DNA from: Actinomycetota bacterium | Lineage (GTDB): Bacteria; Actinomycetota; Actinomycetes; S36-B12 | DNA: 56,979 nt | Direction: 5' to 3' | Assembly (NCBI GenBank): GCA_017857875.1 | Contig: JAFMCH010000006.1 | Span: 1-56,979, forward strand | Part shown: piece by piece, positions 1 to 10,403 of the stretch | Layout: every line of letters begins with the position of its first letter | Position numbering within the stretch: position 1 is the first letter of the stretch | The notes under the pieces: model-generated | What the model was told of the DNA's origin: nothing | The model's input: the letters and a program-made list of their open reading frames with translations, nothing else | The model's database searches: none | Program-made: the position numbers and the translations under genes

Positions 1-279
1 GCGGGTTAGCCCCTGCCACGAGCCGGCGAAGGTCTCGCGAAGCCGCGGGTCGGTGGTGACCGGCAGACCCGCCGCGATCGACAGCGCCTCCGCGGTGGAT
101 CTGGTGCGTTGCAGATCTGACGACACGATGACGGTGGGCCCTAACCGTGCCAGAACCTCGGCCGCACGAGCCGCCTGCTCTTGGCCGACATGATCAAGGG
201 GAACATCAGACTGGCCTTGAAATCGATGCTCGGCGTTCCATGCCGTTCGCCCGTGACGCCACAGCACAAGACGTCGCAT
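1..279 (-). CDS. histidine phosphatase family protein (phosphoglycerate mutase-like), 3' part truncated by window edge
   Basis: Reverse-strand translation starts MRRLVLWRHGRTAWNAEHRFQGQSDVPLDHVGQEQA..., with the RHG(R/E)T phosphatase motif; start overlaps the rsfS stop (TGATG). Confidence 0.85.
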   Translation of the reverse strand, partial: MRRLVLWRHGRTAWNAEHRFQGQSDVPLDHVGQEQAARAAEVLARLGPTVIVSSDLQRTRSTAEALSIAAGLPVTTDPRLRETFAGSWQGLTR

Positions 280-683
280 CAGCGAATCACTTGACTATTC
301 GCGGCATCACTCGAATCATCGGTTTCAGGTAATCCGAGTGGAATAGCCGGACAGTCCTTCCACAGTCGCTCAAGCGCATAGTGAAAGCGCTCTTCGGCAA
401 GCTGCACGTGCACGACGACATCACCGTAGTCGAGCAATACCCAGCGTCCTTCGGCTTCGCCCTCGCGTCTCAGGGGTTTTTCGCCTAGTGGCGCGGAAGC
501 CTGTTCAATGGAATCAACAATCGCGCGTACCTGCCGCTCATTTGCACCCGAACACAGGAGAAAAACATCGGTGATAACGACCTGCTCGCTCACGTCAAGG
601 GCAACGATGTCGGTAGCCAACTTGTCCGAGGCCGCTTTCGCTGCGGCGATAGTGAGGCGAATCGCATCTTGCGACGCAGTCAT
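279..683 (-). CDS. rsfS: ribosomal silencing factor RsfS
   Basis: RsfS/DUF143-like protein (KLATDIVALDVSEQVVITDVFLLCSGANERQVRAIVDSIE...GEAEGRWVLLDYGDVVVHVQ); adjacent to nadD as expected. Confidence 0.93.
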   Translation of the reverse strand: MTASQDAIRLTIAAAKAASDKLATDIVALDVSEQVVITDVFLLCSGANERQVRAIVDSIEQASAPLGEKPLRREGEAEGRWVLLDYGDVVVHVQLAEERFHYALERLWKDCPAIPLGLPETDDSSDAANSQVIR

Positions 684-1627
684 CGGGTGACGCTCGTGGT
701 GTCATCTGATGACACGTCAACGGCTACGGGCTCGGTCTTAAAGTCTGCAAACATAGCCCTTACCGTACGGGACCCTCGCTCGGTCACCACAGAAGCGGGC
801 GACGACCCACCTCGAATGAGGGCAACTTCGACGAAAACCTGCATGTCGCTTGCCCCGGCCATGCCCGCACGTGCTTGCGAAAAAACGTCGATCAGGGTCT
901 CCGTTGTGGTCGTGCTTGGCGCAAGAGATCCAAGATTGGTAAACAACTGTCGCAGCCGCTCAGGCGTGGCCGGTAGTCGGCGCAGAGTCTCAGCAAACAC
1001 GGCCGCAAAGCGTTGCAGGGTCATTGATTCGTCCTCACCCGGGCCACGCAAAGTTGCATAGTCGGCACCGGTGATCCCATTGAGGCGCTGCCAACCACTC
1101 CGCACAACCAGCGGAAGTTCACCCTCCGGACGTGGTATGAACAGTTGATTCGGCACGTTGATCCACACTCCACCCACGGCATCAATGAGCCCGGCGAAGG
1201 CCAGTCGATCTAACGTAAGTCCGCCATCAATACTCAAATCAAACTCGGCTTCAAGGGCCACCACCGCAGCACGGGTATCGGGTTGCTGCGGGGTGCGACC
1301 CAAAGTCACGCTCACCTCGCCCGATTCGCCAGGCACCAACACACTGCCGGGTAGATATGCCAGACGCGGGGAGCGCTTTGCCGGCTGCGGTGGCACTCCG
1401 ATCAAGACATTGTCGATCGCATAGTCGGCCTCGTTGAGCACCTGGACGACGAGGAGACCGGGCTGCTGGTCGGGCACTTGCGATGTACTAGGTGCTGGTC
1501 CGGGATCGCTTCCGTCCGCGGCCGTACAGGCCCCCAGTGCTAAAGCAGCCGCAATGAACACGCTGCCGACAACGCCTCGGCCGGCCAACCAGGTCGGCGG
1601 TTGTCCAGCCTGTCTTGCTCGTGTCAC
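680..1627 (-). CDS. LytR-CpsA-Psr (LCP) family protein, possible lipoprotein
   Basis: LCP-like core (LIDAVGGVWINVPNQLF...LNGITGADYATLRGPGEDESMTLQRFAAVF); N-terminal hydrophobic stretch followed by LALGAC. Confidence 0.8.
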   Translation of the reverse strand: MTRARQAGQPPTWLAGRGVVGSVFIAAALALGACTAADGSDPGPAPSTSQVPDQQPGLLVVQVLNEADYAIDNVLIGVPPQPAKRSPRLAYLPGSVLVPGESGEVSVTLGRTPQQPDTRAAVVALEAEFDLSIDGGLTLDRLAFAGLIDAVGGVWINVPNQLFIPRPEGELPLVVRSGWQRLNGITGADYATLRGPGEDESMTLQRFAAVFAETLRRLPATPERLRQLFTNLGSLAPSTTTTETLIDVFSQARAGMAGASDMQVFVEVALIRGGSSPASVVTERGSRTVRAMFADFKTEPVAVDVSSDDTTSVTR

Positions 1628-1629
1628 CT

Positions 1630-2223
1630 TCAGGGTGTTTCCAAAGTCCGGTAAAGGCCACGCTTATCGATGTAACTGCCAACGCCCGCAGGCACCAGGT
1701 AGTCGATCGGCGCGCCGCGGGCAACGCGGGCCCGACAGTCGCTCGAGGAGATCGCTAGCGCCGGCACTTCAAACAAGGTTGCCTGACCAGGAGGAAGACC
1801 GGGATCAGACAGGGGATGGCCTGGGCGTGTAACCCCGACCAGATGAGCATGCTCGATGACCTCATCGGTGCGAGCCCAGTTGAGGATGTCTGCGAGCGCA
1901 TCGGCTCCGGTGATGAAGAACAATTCAGTGTCCGCAGCGTTGGCACGCCGTAAGTCCTTGAGCGTGTCGGCCGTATAGGTCGGACCCGGACGATCAATGT
2001 CTACCCGGCTGACGCTGAAGCGCTGGTCAGCCGCCGTGGCGATCACGGTCATCAAGTACCGATCTTCGGCTTCAGACACCGCACGGTGCTGTTTTTGCCA
2101 CGGCCGACCGGTCGGGACGAACAGCACGTTAGACAATCCAAAATGATGGGCCACCTCAGATGCGGCTACCAGGTGACCGAAGTGAATCGGATCGAAGGTC
2201 CCGCCCATAACGCCAAGCCTCAT
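1630..2223 (-). CDS. nadD: nicotinate-nucleotide adenylyltransferase
   Basis: [30 protein letters not shown]...[10 protein letters not shown]; NadD [11 protein letters not shown] signature. Confidence 0.95.
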   Translation of the reverse strand: MRLGVMGGTFDPIHFGHLVAASEVAHHFGLSNVLFVPTGRPWQKQHRAVSEAEDRYLMTVIATAADQRFSVSRVDIDRPGPTYTADTLKDLRRANAADTELFFITGADALADILNWARTDEVIEHAHLVGVTRPGHPLSDPGLPPGQATLFEVPALAISSSDCRARVARGAPIDYLVPAGVGSYIDKRGLYRTLETP

Positions 2224-2236
2224 GGCTGTGGATGCC

Positions 2237-2383
2237 CTATCGATCGACGTTAATCATCCACGTGACGAACAACAACAACAACAACACACCAAGGCCGACG
2301 GCACCGAAGACATACGGTGACAGGTGTCCTCCTTCAGCCGTAGCACCCTCGGCAGCATTTGCGACGGCAAGCACCACACTCAT
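2237..2383 (-). CDS. small single-TM hypothetical protein
   Basis: [48 protein letters not shown]; one TM helix; sits between proA and nadD. Upstream in-frame ORF extends to 2422. Confidence 0.6.
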   Translation of the reverse strand: MSVVLAVANAAEGATAEGGHLSPYVFGAVGLGVLLLLLFVTWMINVDR

Positions 2384-2463
2384 GGAGCCCCTCACCTTCG
2401 AGTATTGAGACCACGCGCACACACAGCGCTAGATCGCTGAAGCCATCATCCTAGCTGTGACCG

Positions 2464-3750
2464 CTAAGGACGCGTATGACCCGCACCGGAGACAATATAC
2501 GTGGACGAGGTCAGCTCGGGTAGCCCCATGGGGCCGCGGGCGTGCAGTTTCTGGGTGGAGATGCCGATTTCGGCCCCAAAACCGAACTCACCGCCGTCGG
2601 TAAATCGCGTTGAAGCATTGACCATGATCGCAGCCGAATCCACCCCCGCGATGAATTCGTTGATGGCCGTAGCCGAATCGCTCACGATGGCCTCGGTATG
2701 GCCAGACGACCATCGCCGGATGTGAGCGATGGCGGCGGGTAAATCGGCAACGACGCCCGCGGCAATGTCCAGTGAGTAATACTCCGCGGCCCAGTCGGCC
2801 GCGGTGGCAACGGGCACCTCAATCCCAGCCTTGGCACCTGCGGCAACGAAATCAGCATCACCATGAATTGTGACGCCAGACGCTGCAAGCGCCGTAATAA
2901 TGCGTGGCAGGAAACTTGCGAGGATGTCTTGGTGCACCAGCAGTGTTTCGGCTGCGTTGCAGACACTCACACGCTGCGTTTTCGAATTCAGCACGATGTT
3001 CACCGCCATGTCGATGTCCGCGGCCGCATCAACATAGACGTGACAGTTGCCGATGCCAGTCTCGATAACCGGAACCGTCGCACCTTCCACAACCCGACGA
3101 ATCAAGCTCTCACCCCCACGCGGGATCACCACATCAACAAGCCCGCGGGCGGTCATGAGGTGGTCGACACTGGCGTGGGTCTCACCAGGCACTAACGCAA
3201 TAGCATCGCGCGGAACCCCAGATGCGGCTAGGGCCGACTGCATCACCTCGACCAGGGCAGCATTCGTGTCGCGCGCAGATGACGATCCCCTCAGCAGGGC
3301 CGCGTTACCACTCTTAAGACACAACACGGCAGCATCGACGGTGACATTAGGTCGAGCTTCATAGATCATGCCCACGACGCCCAGCGGTACGCGAACCTGG
3401 CGAACCTGAAGGCCATTGGCCAGGGTGTATCCACGCACGACGTCGCCAACTGGATCAGGAAGTTCAATCACCTCAACAACTGCATCGGCAATCGCCCTAA
3501 TGCGCATAGGGGTCAACGTGAGTCGATCAATCAACGACGCATCAACACCATCGGCAACGGCTCGAGCAATGTCACCTTCATTAACTCGCGCCAACTGATC
3601 TGCATTATCGCGTAGGGCTTGGGCAATCCGCCCCAGCGCGTCGTCTTTAACGGCCCGCGTCAACTGCCGAACCGTCGCTGCTGCATCTTGAGAACGACGG
3701 GCAACATCGAGTACTTCTTCGCGATCACTATTCACCGCTGCCTCCATCAT
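2464..3750 (-). CDS. proA: glutamate-5-semialdehyde dehydrogenase (gamma-glutamyl phosphate reductase)
   Basis: ProA sequence ([34 protein letters not shown]...[20 protein letters not shown]); adjacent to proB. Confidence 0.96.
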   Translation of the reverse strand: MMEAAVNSDREEVLDVARRSQDAAATVRQLTRAVKDDALGRIAQALRDNADQLARVNEGDIARAVADGVDASLIDRLTLTPMRIRAIADAVVEVIELPDPVGDVVRGYTLANGLQVRQVRVPLGVVGMIYEARPNVTVDAAVLCLKSGNAALLRGSSSARDTNAALVEVMQSALAASGVPRDAIALVPGETHASVDHLMTARGLVDVVIPRGGESLIRRVVEGATVPVIETGIGNCHVYVDAAADIDMAVNIVLNSKTQRVSVCNAAETLLVHQDILASFLPRIITALAASGVTIHGDADFVAAGAKAGIEVPVATAADWAAEYYSLDIAAGVVADLPAAIAHIRRWSSGHTEAIVSDSATAINEFIAGVDSAAIMVNASTRFTDGGEFGFGAEIGISTQKLHARGPMGLPELTSSTYIVSGAGHTRP

Positions 3751-4886
3751 CAGGGCACCAAGGGCAATAAAATAAGATCGTCTCGATGAATAACCTCACG
3801 CTCATATTCACGTCCGAGCTCTCGAGACAGGTCACGGGTGGAGCGGCCCAACAGGCCCGGCAACTCCTGGGCGTCATAGTTCACGAGGCCACGAGCAATG
3901 ACTTGCCCGCTGGCATCGACCACATCGACGGGATCACCGGCCATAAAACTACCTGCCACATGGGTGATGCCGGCGGGGAGAAGTGACGCGCGTTTTCCAA
4001 CGACCGCTTGCACCGCCCCAGAATCTAAGTGCACCTGCCCCATAGGAGTGCTCGCATGCGCCAGCCACAGCAGGCGGGTACGCGTACGGCGACCGGTTGC
4101 ATGAAACACCGTGCCAACGTTAGCGTGCGAAAGAGCATCACCGGCTGAGTCAAATCGAGCAATGAGCGTGGGAATACCAGCCATTGATGCGATTCGGGCC
4201 GCATCTACTTTCGTAGTCATACCGCCCAAACCGACCCCAGCAGAACCGATACCACCGATACGCACGTTAAGAAGATCATCATCACCAAGCACTTCTACGA
4301 TCAACCGGCTGCCACCTTGGGCTGGAGGACCGTCGTACAACCCGTCAACGTCAGACAGCAGCAGCAGCGCATCGGCGTGAATCAGTTGAGCCACCAGCGC
4401 GGCGAGACGATCGTTGTCCCCAACTCTGATCTCAGCCGTGGCTACCGTGTCATTTTCATTAACAAGCGGAATCGCGCCCATCTCAAGGAGGCGATTAAGA
4501 GTCCGCTGAGCATTGCGGTAATGACTACGTCGGGTCATGTCATCAGCGGTAAGCAACACCTGCCCGACGGTGAATCCGTGCCGGTTGAAGGCTTCGGTGT
4601 AGCGGGCCAGGAGCAATCCCTGTCCGACACTTGCTGAGGCCTGCTGGGTTGTCAGGTCTCGCGGTCGCTTGGACAATCCTAATTGGGGGAACCCGGTAGC
4701 GATGGCCCCGCTGGACACCACGACCACCTGACTGCCAGATAATCGCCGTGCCGCAATCGAGTCGACCAGCCGCTCGATTCGGTGCGAGTCAAGGCCACCG
4801 CCATCGCGAGTCAGCGATGAGGACCCGATTTTGACCACGATCCGCCGAGCAGTTGCGATCACAGAGCGAACATCAGTGCTTGTCAT
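3750..4886 (-). CDS. proB: glutamate 5-kinase
   Basis: [13 protein letters not shown]...[45 protein letters not shown]-terminal PUA-like region. Confidence 0.96.
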   Translation of the reverse strand: MTSTDVRSVIATARRIVVKIGSSSLTRDGGGLDSHRIERLVDSIAARRLSGSQVVVVSSGAIATGFPQLGLSKRPRDLTTQQASASVGQGLLLARYTEAFNRHGFTVGQVLLTADDMTRRSHYRNAQRTLNRLLEMGAIPLVNENDTVATAEIRVGDNDRLAALVAQLIHADALLLLSDVDGLYDGPPAQGGSRLIVEVLGDDDLLNVRIGGIGSAGVGLGGMTTKVDAARIASMAGIPTLIARFDSAGDALSHANVGTVFHATGRRTRTRLLWLAHASTPMGQVHLDSGAVQAVVGKRASLLPAGITHVAGSFMAGDPVDVVDASGQVIARGLVNYDAQELPGLLGRSTRDLSRELGREYEREVIHRDDLILLPLVP

Positions 4887-6250
4887 GACGGTCTCAGCCG
4901 ATCATCGAGCCCCCGCGGCCCACTACCTCCAGCACCCACGGAAATTGTTGGTTCCCAGTCGAAAATCACTGCCGAATCGACCGGCCCGACCACCACCGTC
5001 GAGCCTGCCCGTGCCCCCGCCTCCCACAGCGCCTGCTCAACGCCCAAACGGGCGAGCCGATCGCTGAGATAACCCACGGCCTCTTCATTAGCGAAGTTCG
5101 TCTGACGCACCCATCTTTCGGGACGATGGCCGCGAACGCGATACACAGTCTCGCCCGTGTCCTGGTCGACCTCACATGCCACGTCAAATCCCGCATCATC
5201 TACGGCAACGGGATTAATAACGATTCGCGCCGGCGCCACCACGACCGCCGCACGATGCTTGGCCACCTCCTGGGCCATAGCAAACATCAACGGCCGCAAA
5301 CCCTCTCGACTAGCCGCAGACACCGGATATGCAGCCAACCCACGCTCATGCAAGAGCGGCATCACCATCTCCGCCATCACCCGACCATCGGGAACATCAA
5401 TCTTGTTCAACGCGACAATGCGCGGCCGATCAGCCAACCCGCCATAAGCGGCAAGTTCGGTCTCGATGCGATCAAGGTCAGCAAGCGGTTCACGATCACT
5501 TTCCAATGCAGCGCAGTCAATAACGTGAACGAGAACCGAGCAGCGCTCCACATGCCGGAGAAACTCCAACCCCAAACCTTTGCCCTGGCTAGCACCGGGA
5601 ATAAGACCCGGCACGTCAGCCACCGTAAAGACCGAGTCACCAGCGGACACGACACCCAGATTGGGCACCAGCGTGGTGAAGGGATAGTCAGCAATTTTCG
5701 GGCGAGCAGCAGACAGGGCAGCAATCAAACTGGACTTTCCCGCGCTAGGGAATCCCACCAGCGCTACATCGGCAACCGTCTTAAGCTCCAGTGTTACCTC
5801 GCAGGTCTCACCGGGCTCACCCAGCAGTGCAAACCCCGGGGCCTTGCGTCGCGGCGACGCAAGCGCGGCATTGCCTAGACCGCCTCGCCCCCCGCGAGCC
5901 AACACATAACTCACCCCGGCACCGGTGAGGTCGGCGAGGACAACTCCCTGGGAATTCTTAATGACCGTTCCATCAGGCACTGCGAGCGTGACGTCTTGCC
6001 CATCGGCACCGCTTCGATGTGAGCCTTGACCCGGCTTGCCCGATGTTGCCCGCTGATGGGGGCGATGATGTAACGCCAATAGGGTGGTCACCGAAGGATC
6101 TACCGTCGCGATGACGTTGCCGCCGCGTCCTCCATTGCCCCCATCGGGACCCCCGAGGGGCTTGAATTTCTCGCGAAGGACACTCGAACATCCGTGGCCG
6201 CCGTCGCCGGCCGTGGCATAGACGGTGACCTCATCAACGAATGTGGTCAT
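4883..6250 (-). CDS. obgE: GTPase ObgE/CgtA
   Basis: Gly-rich Obg fold ([18 protein letters not shown]) and G motifs [23 protein letters not shown]. Confidence 0.96.
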   Translation of the reverse strand: MTTFVDEVTVYATAGDGGHGCSSVLREKFKPLGGPDGGNGGRGGNVIATVDPSVTTLLALHHRPHQRATSGKPGQGSHRSGADGQDVTLAVPDGTVIKNSQGVVLADLTGAGVSYVLARGGRGGLGNAALASPRRKAPGFALLGEPGETCEVTLELKTVADVALVGFPSAGKSSLIAALSAARPKIADYPFTTLVPNLGVVSAGDSVFTVADVPGLIPGASQGKGLGLEFLRHVERCSVLVHVIDCAALESDREPLADLDRIETELAAYGGLADRPRIVALNKIDVPDGRVMAEMVMPLLHERGLAAYPVSAASREGLRPLMFAMAQEVAKHRAAVVVAPARIVINPVAVDDAGFDVACEVDQDTGETVYRVRGHRPERWVRQTNFANEEAVGYLSDRLARLGVEQALWEAGARAGSTVVVGPVDSAVIFDWEPTISVGAGGSGPRGLDDRLRPS

Positions 6251-6280
6251 CAGTCAGTCCTCACCAGCCTGGCCTAACCG

Positions 6281-6302
6281 CGATGCCTCTCGTCCGGCAT
6301 CG
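6281..6302. other. small inverted repeat (possible hairpin) between rpmA and obgE
   Basis: CGATGCC-TCTCGTCC-GGCATCG, 7-bp perfect arms. Confidence 0.45.
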
Positions 6303-6311
6303 ATTGCGTGG

Positions 6312-6566
6312 TTAAGCCTCAGGAACGATGCTCACGACGCGACGTCCGCGTGCGGAGCCAAACTCAACTCGCCCGGGGCTGAGGGCAAAGAGTGTGTCGT
6401 CCTTGCCCCGACCCACGTTCGTGCCAGGGTGAAAGTGCGTGCCGCGCTGGCGGACGATGATCTCACCGGCATTAACGACCTGGCCGCCGAACCGCTTTAC
6501 GCCGAGGCGCTGAGCGTTGGAGTCACGTCCGTTTCGGGTGCTTGATGCACCTTTCTTATGAGCCAT
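6312..6566 (-). CDS. rpmA: 50S ribosomal protein L27
   Basis: [31 protein letters not shown]. Confidence 0.97.
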   Translation of the reverse strand: MAHKKGASSTRNGRDSNAQRLGVKRFGGQVVNAGEIIVRQRGTHFHPGTNVGRGKDDTLFALSPGRVEFGSARGRRVVSIVPEA

Positions 6567-6569
6567 GGG

Positions 6570-6890
6570 TCACTTCCCAGCGCTGGAGGAGATGGAGGTG
6601 ACCTTCACACGAGTGAGCTCCTGACGGTGCCCCATCCGGCGACGGTAACCAGTCTTGTTCTTGTAGCGGATGATACGAATCTTAGGTCCACGCTCGTGGT
6701 TGAGCACCTCAGCGTCGACCGCTACGCCAGCAAGGGCAGCAGCGTCGGTCGTTAAGACACCACCATCAACAACGAGAACGGCGGGCAGCGACACGGTGGT
6801 GCCCGGCTCAGCCTGCACCCGGTCCATGACGACTACATCGCCAATTTCGACCTTTTCTTGCCGACCTCCGGCGCGGACAATGGCGTACAC
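6570..6890 (-). CDS. rplU: 50S ribosomal protein L21
   Basis: [19 protein letters not shown]...[34 protein letters not shown] start. Confidence 0.96.
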   Translation of the reverse strand: MYAIVRAGGRQEKVEIGDVVVMDRVQAEPGTTVSLPAVLVVDGGVLTTDAAALAGVAVDAEVLNHERGPKIRIIRYKNKTGYRRRMGHRQELTRVKVTSISSSAGK

Positions 6891-6954
6891 GAGGACTCCT
6901 CAGTAGATCTGGGGCCCTAGCACTGTTCCTCAGTGGGGCCGACGGGTAAGAGTA

Positions 6955-6992
6955 CCCCAGGGGTGTGGGCAGGTTGGTGCCCACCCCTGGGG
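6955..6992. terminator. long GC-rich hairpin between rne stop and rplU
   Basis: ccccaggggtgtgggcaggttggtgcccacccctgggg: outer CCCCAGGGGTG/CACCCCTGGGG arms plus an inner GGGC/GCCC; 8 bp past the rne stop. On the minus strand it is followed by TACTCTT, a weak T-tract. Confidence 0.6.
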
Positions 6993-7000
6993 CCAGAGAT

Positions 7001-9421
7001 TTAGGAACTTGCCGCCACGACGTCAGCCGGATCGACACCTTTGCCCTTGCGGCGTCCGGCCGTTGGCTGCGGCGCGGCCTCAGGCTTGTCAGACACGGCC
7101 GGCAACGGCTGAGGATGCAAGGAGACATGGGCACCGCGACCGCCACAGGACTCACACGTGGTGGAGAAGGCTTCGATCAAGCCCTGACCAATGCGCTTAC
7201 GGGTCATTTGAACCAGGCCCAGCGAGGTAACCTCCGCTACCTGATGTTTGGTGCGGTCGCGCCCCAGACATTCGATCAATCGACGCAGGACGAGATCTCG
7301 ATTGCTCTCCAAGACCATGTCGATGAAGTCGACCACGATGATGCCGCCGATATCGCGCAACCGCAGTTGACGGACGATCTCTTCGGCCGCCTCCAGGTTG
7401 TTCTCCGTAACAGTCTGCTCCAGGTTGCCGCCCTGGCCGGTGAACCGACCCGTGTTGACGTCTACGACGGTCATCGCCTCGGTGCGATCAATCACCAGTG
7501 ATCCACCCGAGGGCAACCAGACCTTGCGATCTAGGGCCTTAGTCAGTTGCTCCTCAACGCGGTATTCGGTGAACAGATCCGTGGGTGACGCCCACGAGTC
7601 GATCTTGGTGGCCAGTTCCGGGGCTACACCGGCGACGTACTCATCCACACTGGCGCGCAATTGCGACCCAGAGATGACCATGCGCGTGAAATCCTCGTTG
7701 AAGATGTCGCGAATGACTTTGATGGCAAGGTCGGGCTCGGCTGAAATGATACTCGGCGGCGAAGCCGTCTTTTGCTTGGCTTGGATGTCTTCCCACTGCT
7801 CCTGCAGGCGCAGGATATCTCGGGTTAACTCCTCCTCTGATGCACCTTCAGCTGCGGTGCGAATGATGACACCAGCACCCTCGGGCAAAACCTTTTTCAA
7901 AATGGCTTTCAAACGTAGACGTTCCTTGTCGGAAAGCTTGCGACTGATGCCGGTCATGGAGCCATCCGGGACATACACCAAGTAGCGCCCAGGCAGCGAT
8001 ATCTGACTGGTGAGGCGGGCACCCTTTTGCCCGATGGGGTCTTTGGTGACCTGAACAACAATGGGGTCGCCAGATTTCAACGCCGACTCAATGCGTCTGG
8101 GCTGACCATCAAGTCCGGCCGCATCCCAATTGACCTCTCCTGCATACAAAACCGCGTTTCGACCGCGCCCAATGTCGACAAAAGCGGCTTCCATGGAAGG
8201 AAGCACATTTTGCACGCGCCCGAGGTACACGTTGCCCACCATGGATGATGATGTGCCCTGGTCCACATAGTGCTCAACAAGCACACCGTCTTCTAAAACA
8301 GCAATCTGAACTCGATCGTTGATGCTGCGCACCAGCATGATTCGCTCAACCGACTCGCGCCGAGCAAGGAACTCCGCCTCACTCAAGATCGGCGCGCGAC
8401 GTCGACCGGATTCGCGGCCATCGCGCCTACGCTGCCTCTTGGCTTCGAGTCGAGTGGACCCCTTGATCGACGTGACGTCAGATGTCCTGCTGCGACCATC
8501 CCGAACTCGCACGACAGTCTGCGCGGGATCATCTGGCTCCCCCGATGTGTCTTGGCCGCGGCGTCGACGGCGACGGCGACGGCGCGCAGAGGTCGACTCA
8601 TCACCTGACTCTTCATCACCTTCACCGTCCTCGGTGCTCGACGAAGTCTGGGCGTCGGCACTCGGGGAGTCTGCCTCGTCCGTGTCGGTGGTGGCTTCAC
8701 TCGAGGAACCCTTGCCCCGGCCTCGTCCGCCGCGACGACGACGTCGACGCGTTGCCGGCTCGTCGTCGGCTACCTCTCCGGCTGAATCTTCGTCGCCCGT
8801 GACCGATGCCTCGGCGGTTGTTTCGCTCGCAGTGGGCTCCTCACCCTTTACTGCCGTGGGGCGGCGGCGTGAGCGGCTCCGCGAGGGTGCGGCCGCAGCA
8901 GCATCCGGGGGCTGAAACAGCGGCAGAGCCGCCACCGCAGGACTGCTCGAGGTCGATGCCGAATCCGACGCGATCTGCTCGGTCGCATCGGGGGTGGCTT
9001 TGGCCGACCGTGAACGCGCTCGCTTGGCCGCCGTTGGCGGGCTCTCCGGCGTGGCAACATCATCATTGGCCGCCACCTGTGTTGCGGCTGCCGATTTGCC
9101 CGCTACTGACTTGCGGGCCGGCGTCTTCGCGGCAGAGCTCTTCTTGGCGGGCTTTTTTGCCGGTGCGTCCTCGGCCGGTGACGTGGATGCGCTGGCCTTG
9201 GCCGGCTTCTTCGCCGCAGCTTTCTTGCGCGGTGACGCCGCCTTGGCGGCCGCCGGCTCAGTCGTGGGAGTCGCAGCATCGCTATCGGGCGGGGGTCCGG
9301 CCGGACGGGACGCCGCCCGGCGCTTGCGCGGCGGTGCTGTCGTGGAAGTCCCCGACGCGGAAGCATCTGCGGCGGGGAGATTTGCGGTGCTGGTTTCTTT
9401 GGTACTGGTCGAGTCGACCAT
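7001..9421 (-). CDS. rne: ribonuclease E/G family protein with long low-complexity N-terminal region
   Basis: RNase E/G core (ERIMLVRSINDRVQIAVLEDGVLVEHYVDQ...GNVYLGRVQNVLPSMEAAFVDIGRGRNAVLYAGEV...MTVVDVNTGRF). Start chosen at MVDSTSTKETS; ORF is open to 9508. Confidence 0.93.
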   Translation of the reverse strand: MVDSTSTKETSTANLPAADASASGTSTTAPPRKRRAASRPAGPPPDSDAATPTTEPAAAKAASPRKKAAAKKPAKASASTSPAEDAPAKKPAKKSSAAKTPARKSVAGKSAAATQVAANDDVATPESPPTAAKRARSRSAKATPDATEQIASDSASTSSSPAVAALPLFQPPDAAAAAPSRSRSRRRPTAVKGEEPTASETTAEASVTGDEDSAGEVADDEPATRRRRRRGGRGRGKGSSSEATTDTDEADSPSADAQTSSSTEDGEGDEESGDESTSARRRRRRRRRGQDTSGEPDDPAQTVVRVRDGRSRTSDVTSIKGSTRLEAKRQRRRDGRESGRRRAPILSEAEFLARRESVERIMLVRSINDRVQIAVLEDGVLVEHYVDQGTSSSMVGNVYLGRVQNVLPSMEAAFVDIGRGRNAVLYAGEVNWDAAGLDGQPRRIESALKSGDPIVVQVTKDPIGQKGARLTSQISLPGRYLVYVPDGSMTGISRKLSDKERLRLKAILKKVLPEGAGVIIRTAAEGASEEELTRDILRLQEQWEDIQAKQKTASPPSIISAEPDLAIKVIRDIFNEDFTRMVISGSQLRASVDEYVAGVAPELATKIDSWASPTDLFTEYRVEEQLTKALDRKVWLPSGGSLVIDRTEAMTVVDVNTGRFTGQGGNLEQTVTENNLEAAEEIVRQLRLRDIGGIIVVDFIDMVLESNRDLVLRRLIECLGRDRTKHQVAEVTSLGLVQMTRKRIGQGLIEAFSTTCESCGGRGAHVSLHPQPLPAVSDKPEAAPQPTAGRRKGKGVDPADVVAASS

Positions 9422-9579
9422 GAAACTGGGTCCTTTCATGGCCTCACGCGCACTGAGGTCGGGCACCTCATCCATGGTGCACATCGACCACGACGCTGCG
9501 CGGGCCATACATTTTTGGTACCGGATCTCTCCGCCACCGAATAAGAATCACTTAACGAGGTCTGGCAAAACTTGGTCGG

Positions 9580-10389
9580 TCAGGGGACGACGGGCGTTCC
9601 GTCGGCACCTGCACTCTCACGATCTGGCGCGAGGGGATCTTGGATGAAGACTCCCTCGGCGGCGAGCGGACCTTGTTGCTCACGGGTCACAAGTGCGGGA
9701 ACCGGAGGCACAAAGTCTGCCACGCTGCGCAAAGCGGCAAGAATGTCATCTGGTCGTACGGTAGGGGTGACCTGCCGTACCACCACCTTGAGTATCGCAC
9801 ATGGCGATGATGAGGGGATCTCAGCCGTGGCGTGTGTCGCATCTGGGTCGGAATCGACCACCTCTGCAGCCAGGATTGCCGATCGCACATCGATGGTGCG
9901 TAGGCCGCCTTTGGTCATCCGCTCAATGGGTGCTTCGGCGCACGCCATGAGCGTGTCCACCGCGTCGGCCAGCGTTGCGCGAGTAACTCCGGCTAATTCA
10001 ATCGACCAGCGACTGGCCTCGAGGCGTGCGGCAAAATCCGGGGTAAGTGCCTCCACGACATCGACGATGTCCAGGCCTGGCGGCAGTGCAGCATCGAGGC
10101 GCTGTCGAATATCGAGCGGGTCGCACCGGGTGACAACACCGATTTCGACATATTCAGCCTCACTGGCAACACCGGTTGGGGCGGCATTCGCATAGGAGAT
10201 TCGCGGGTGGGGAGAAAACCCCGAGCTAAAGGCCATGGGCACCTCTGCTCTTCGCAGGGCCCGTTCGAGGGCACGCTGAAAGTCCCGATGACTCGTGAAG
10301 CGAAGGCGACCTCTTTTTGCGTATCGCAATCGAAGTCGTTGCACGGCAGGTACATGATCTGCTGCCCTGGGCGGTACTCGTTTAGCCAC
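9580..10389 (-). CDS. TIGR03936-family (radical SAM-linked, DUF2344) protein
   Basis: RLRLRYAKRGRLRFTSHRDFQRALERALRRAEVPMAFSSGFSPHPRISYA. Confidence 0.88.
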   Translation of the reverse strand: MAKRVPPRAADHVPAVQRLRLRYAKRGRLRFTSHRDFQRALERALRRAEVPMAFSSGFSPHPRISYANAAPTGVASEAEYVEIGVVTRCDPLDIRQRLDAALPPGLDIVDVVEALTPDFAARLEASRWSIELAGVTRATLADAVDTLMACAEAPIERMTKGGLRTIDVRSAILAAEVVDSDPDATHATAEIPSSSPCAILKVVVRQVTPTVRPDDILAALRSVADFVPPVPALVTREQQGPLAAEGVFIQDPLAPDRESAGADGTPVVP

Positions 10390-10403
10390 AGTGCTTGCTA
10401 TCC

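Noticed and set aside
5126-5878. 250-aa plus-strand ORF
   Set aside because: Antisense to obgE, no recognisable domain; the obgE frame is certain.
8319-8915. 198-aa plus-strand ORF rich in Ser/Arg
   Set aside because: Antisense to the low-complexity N-terminus of RNase E; GC-skewed codons keep the opposite frame open.
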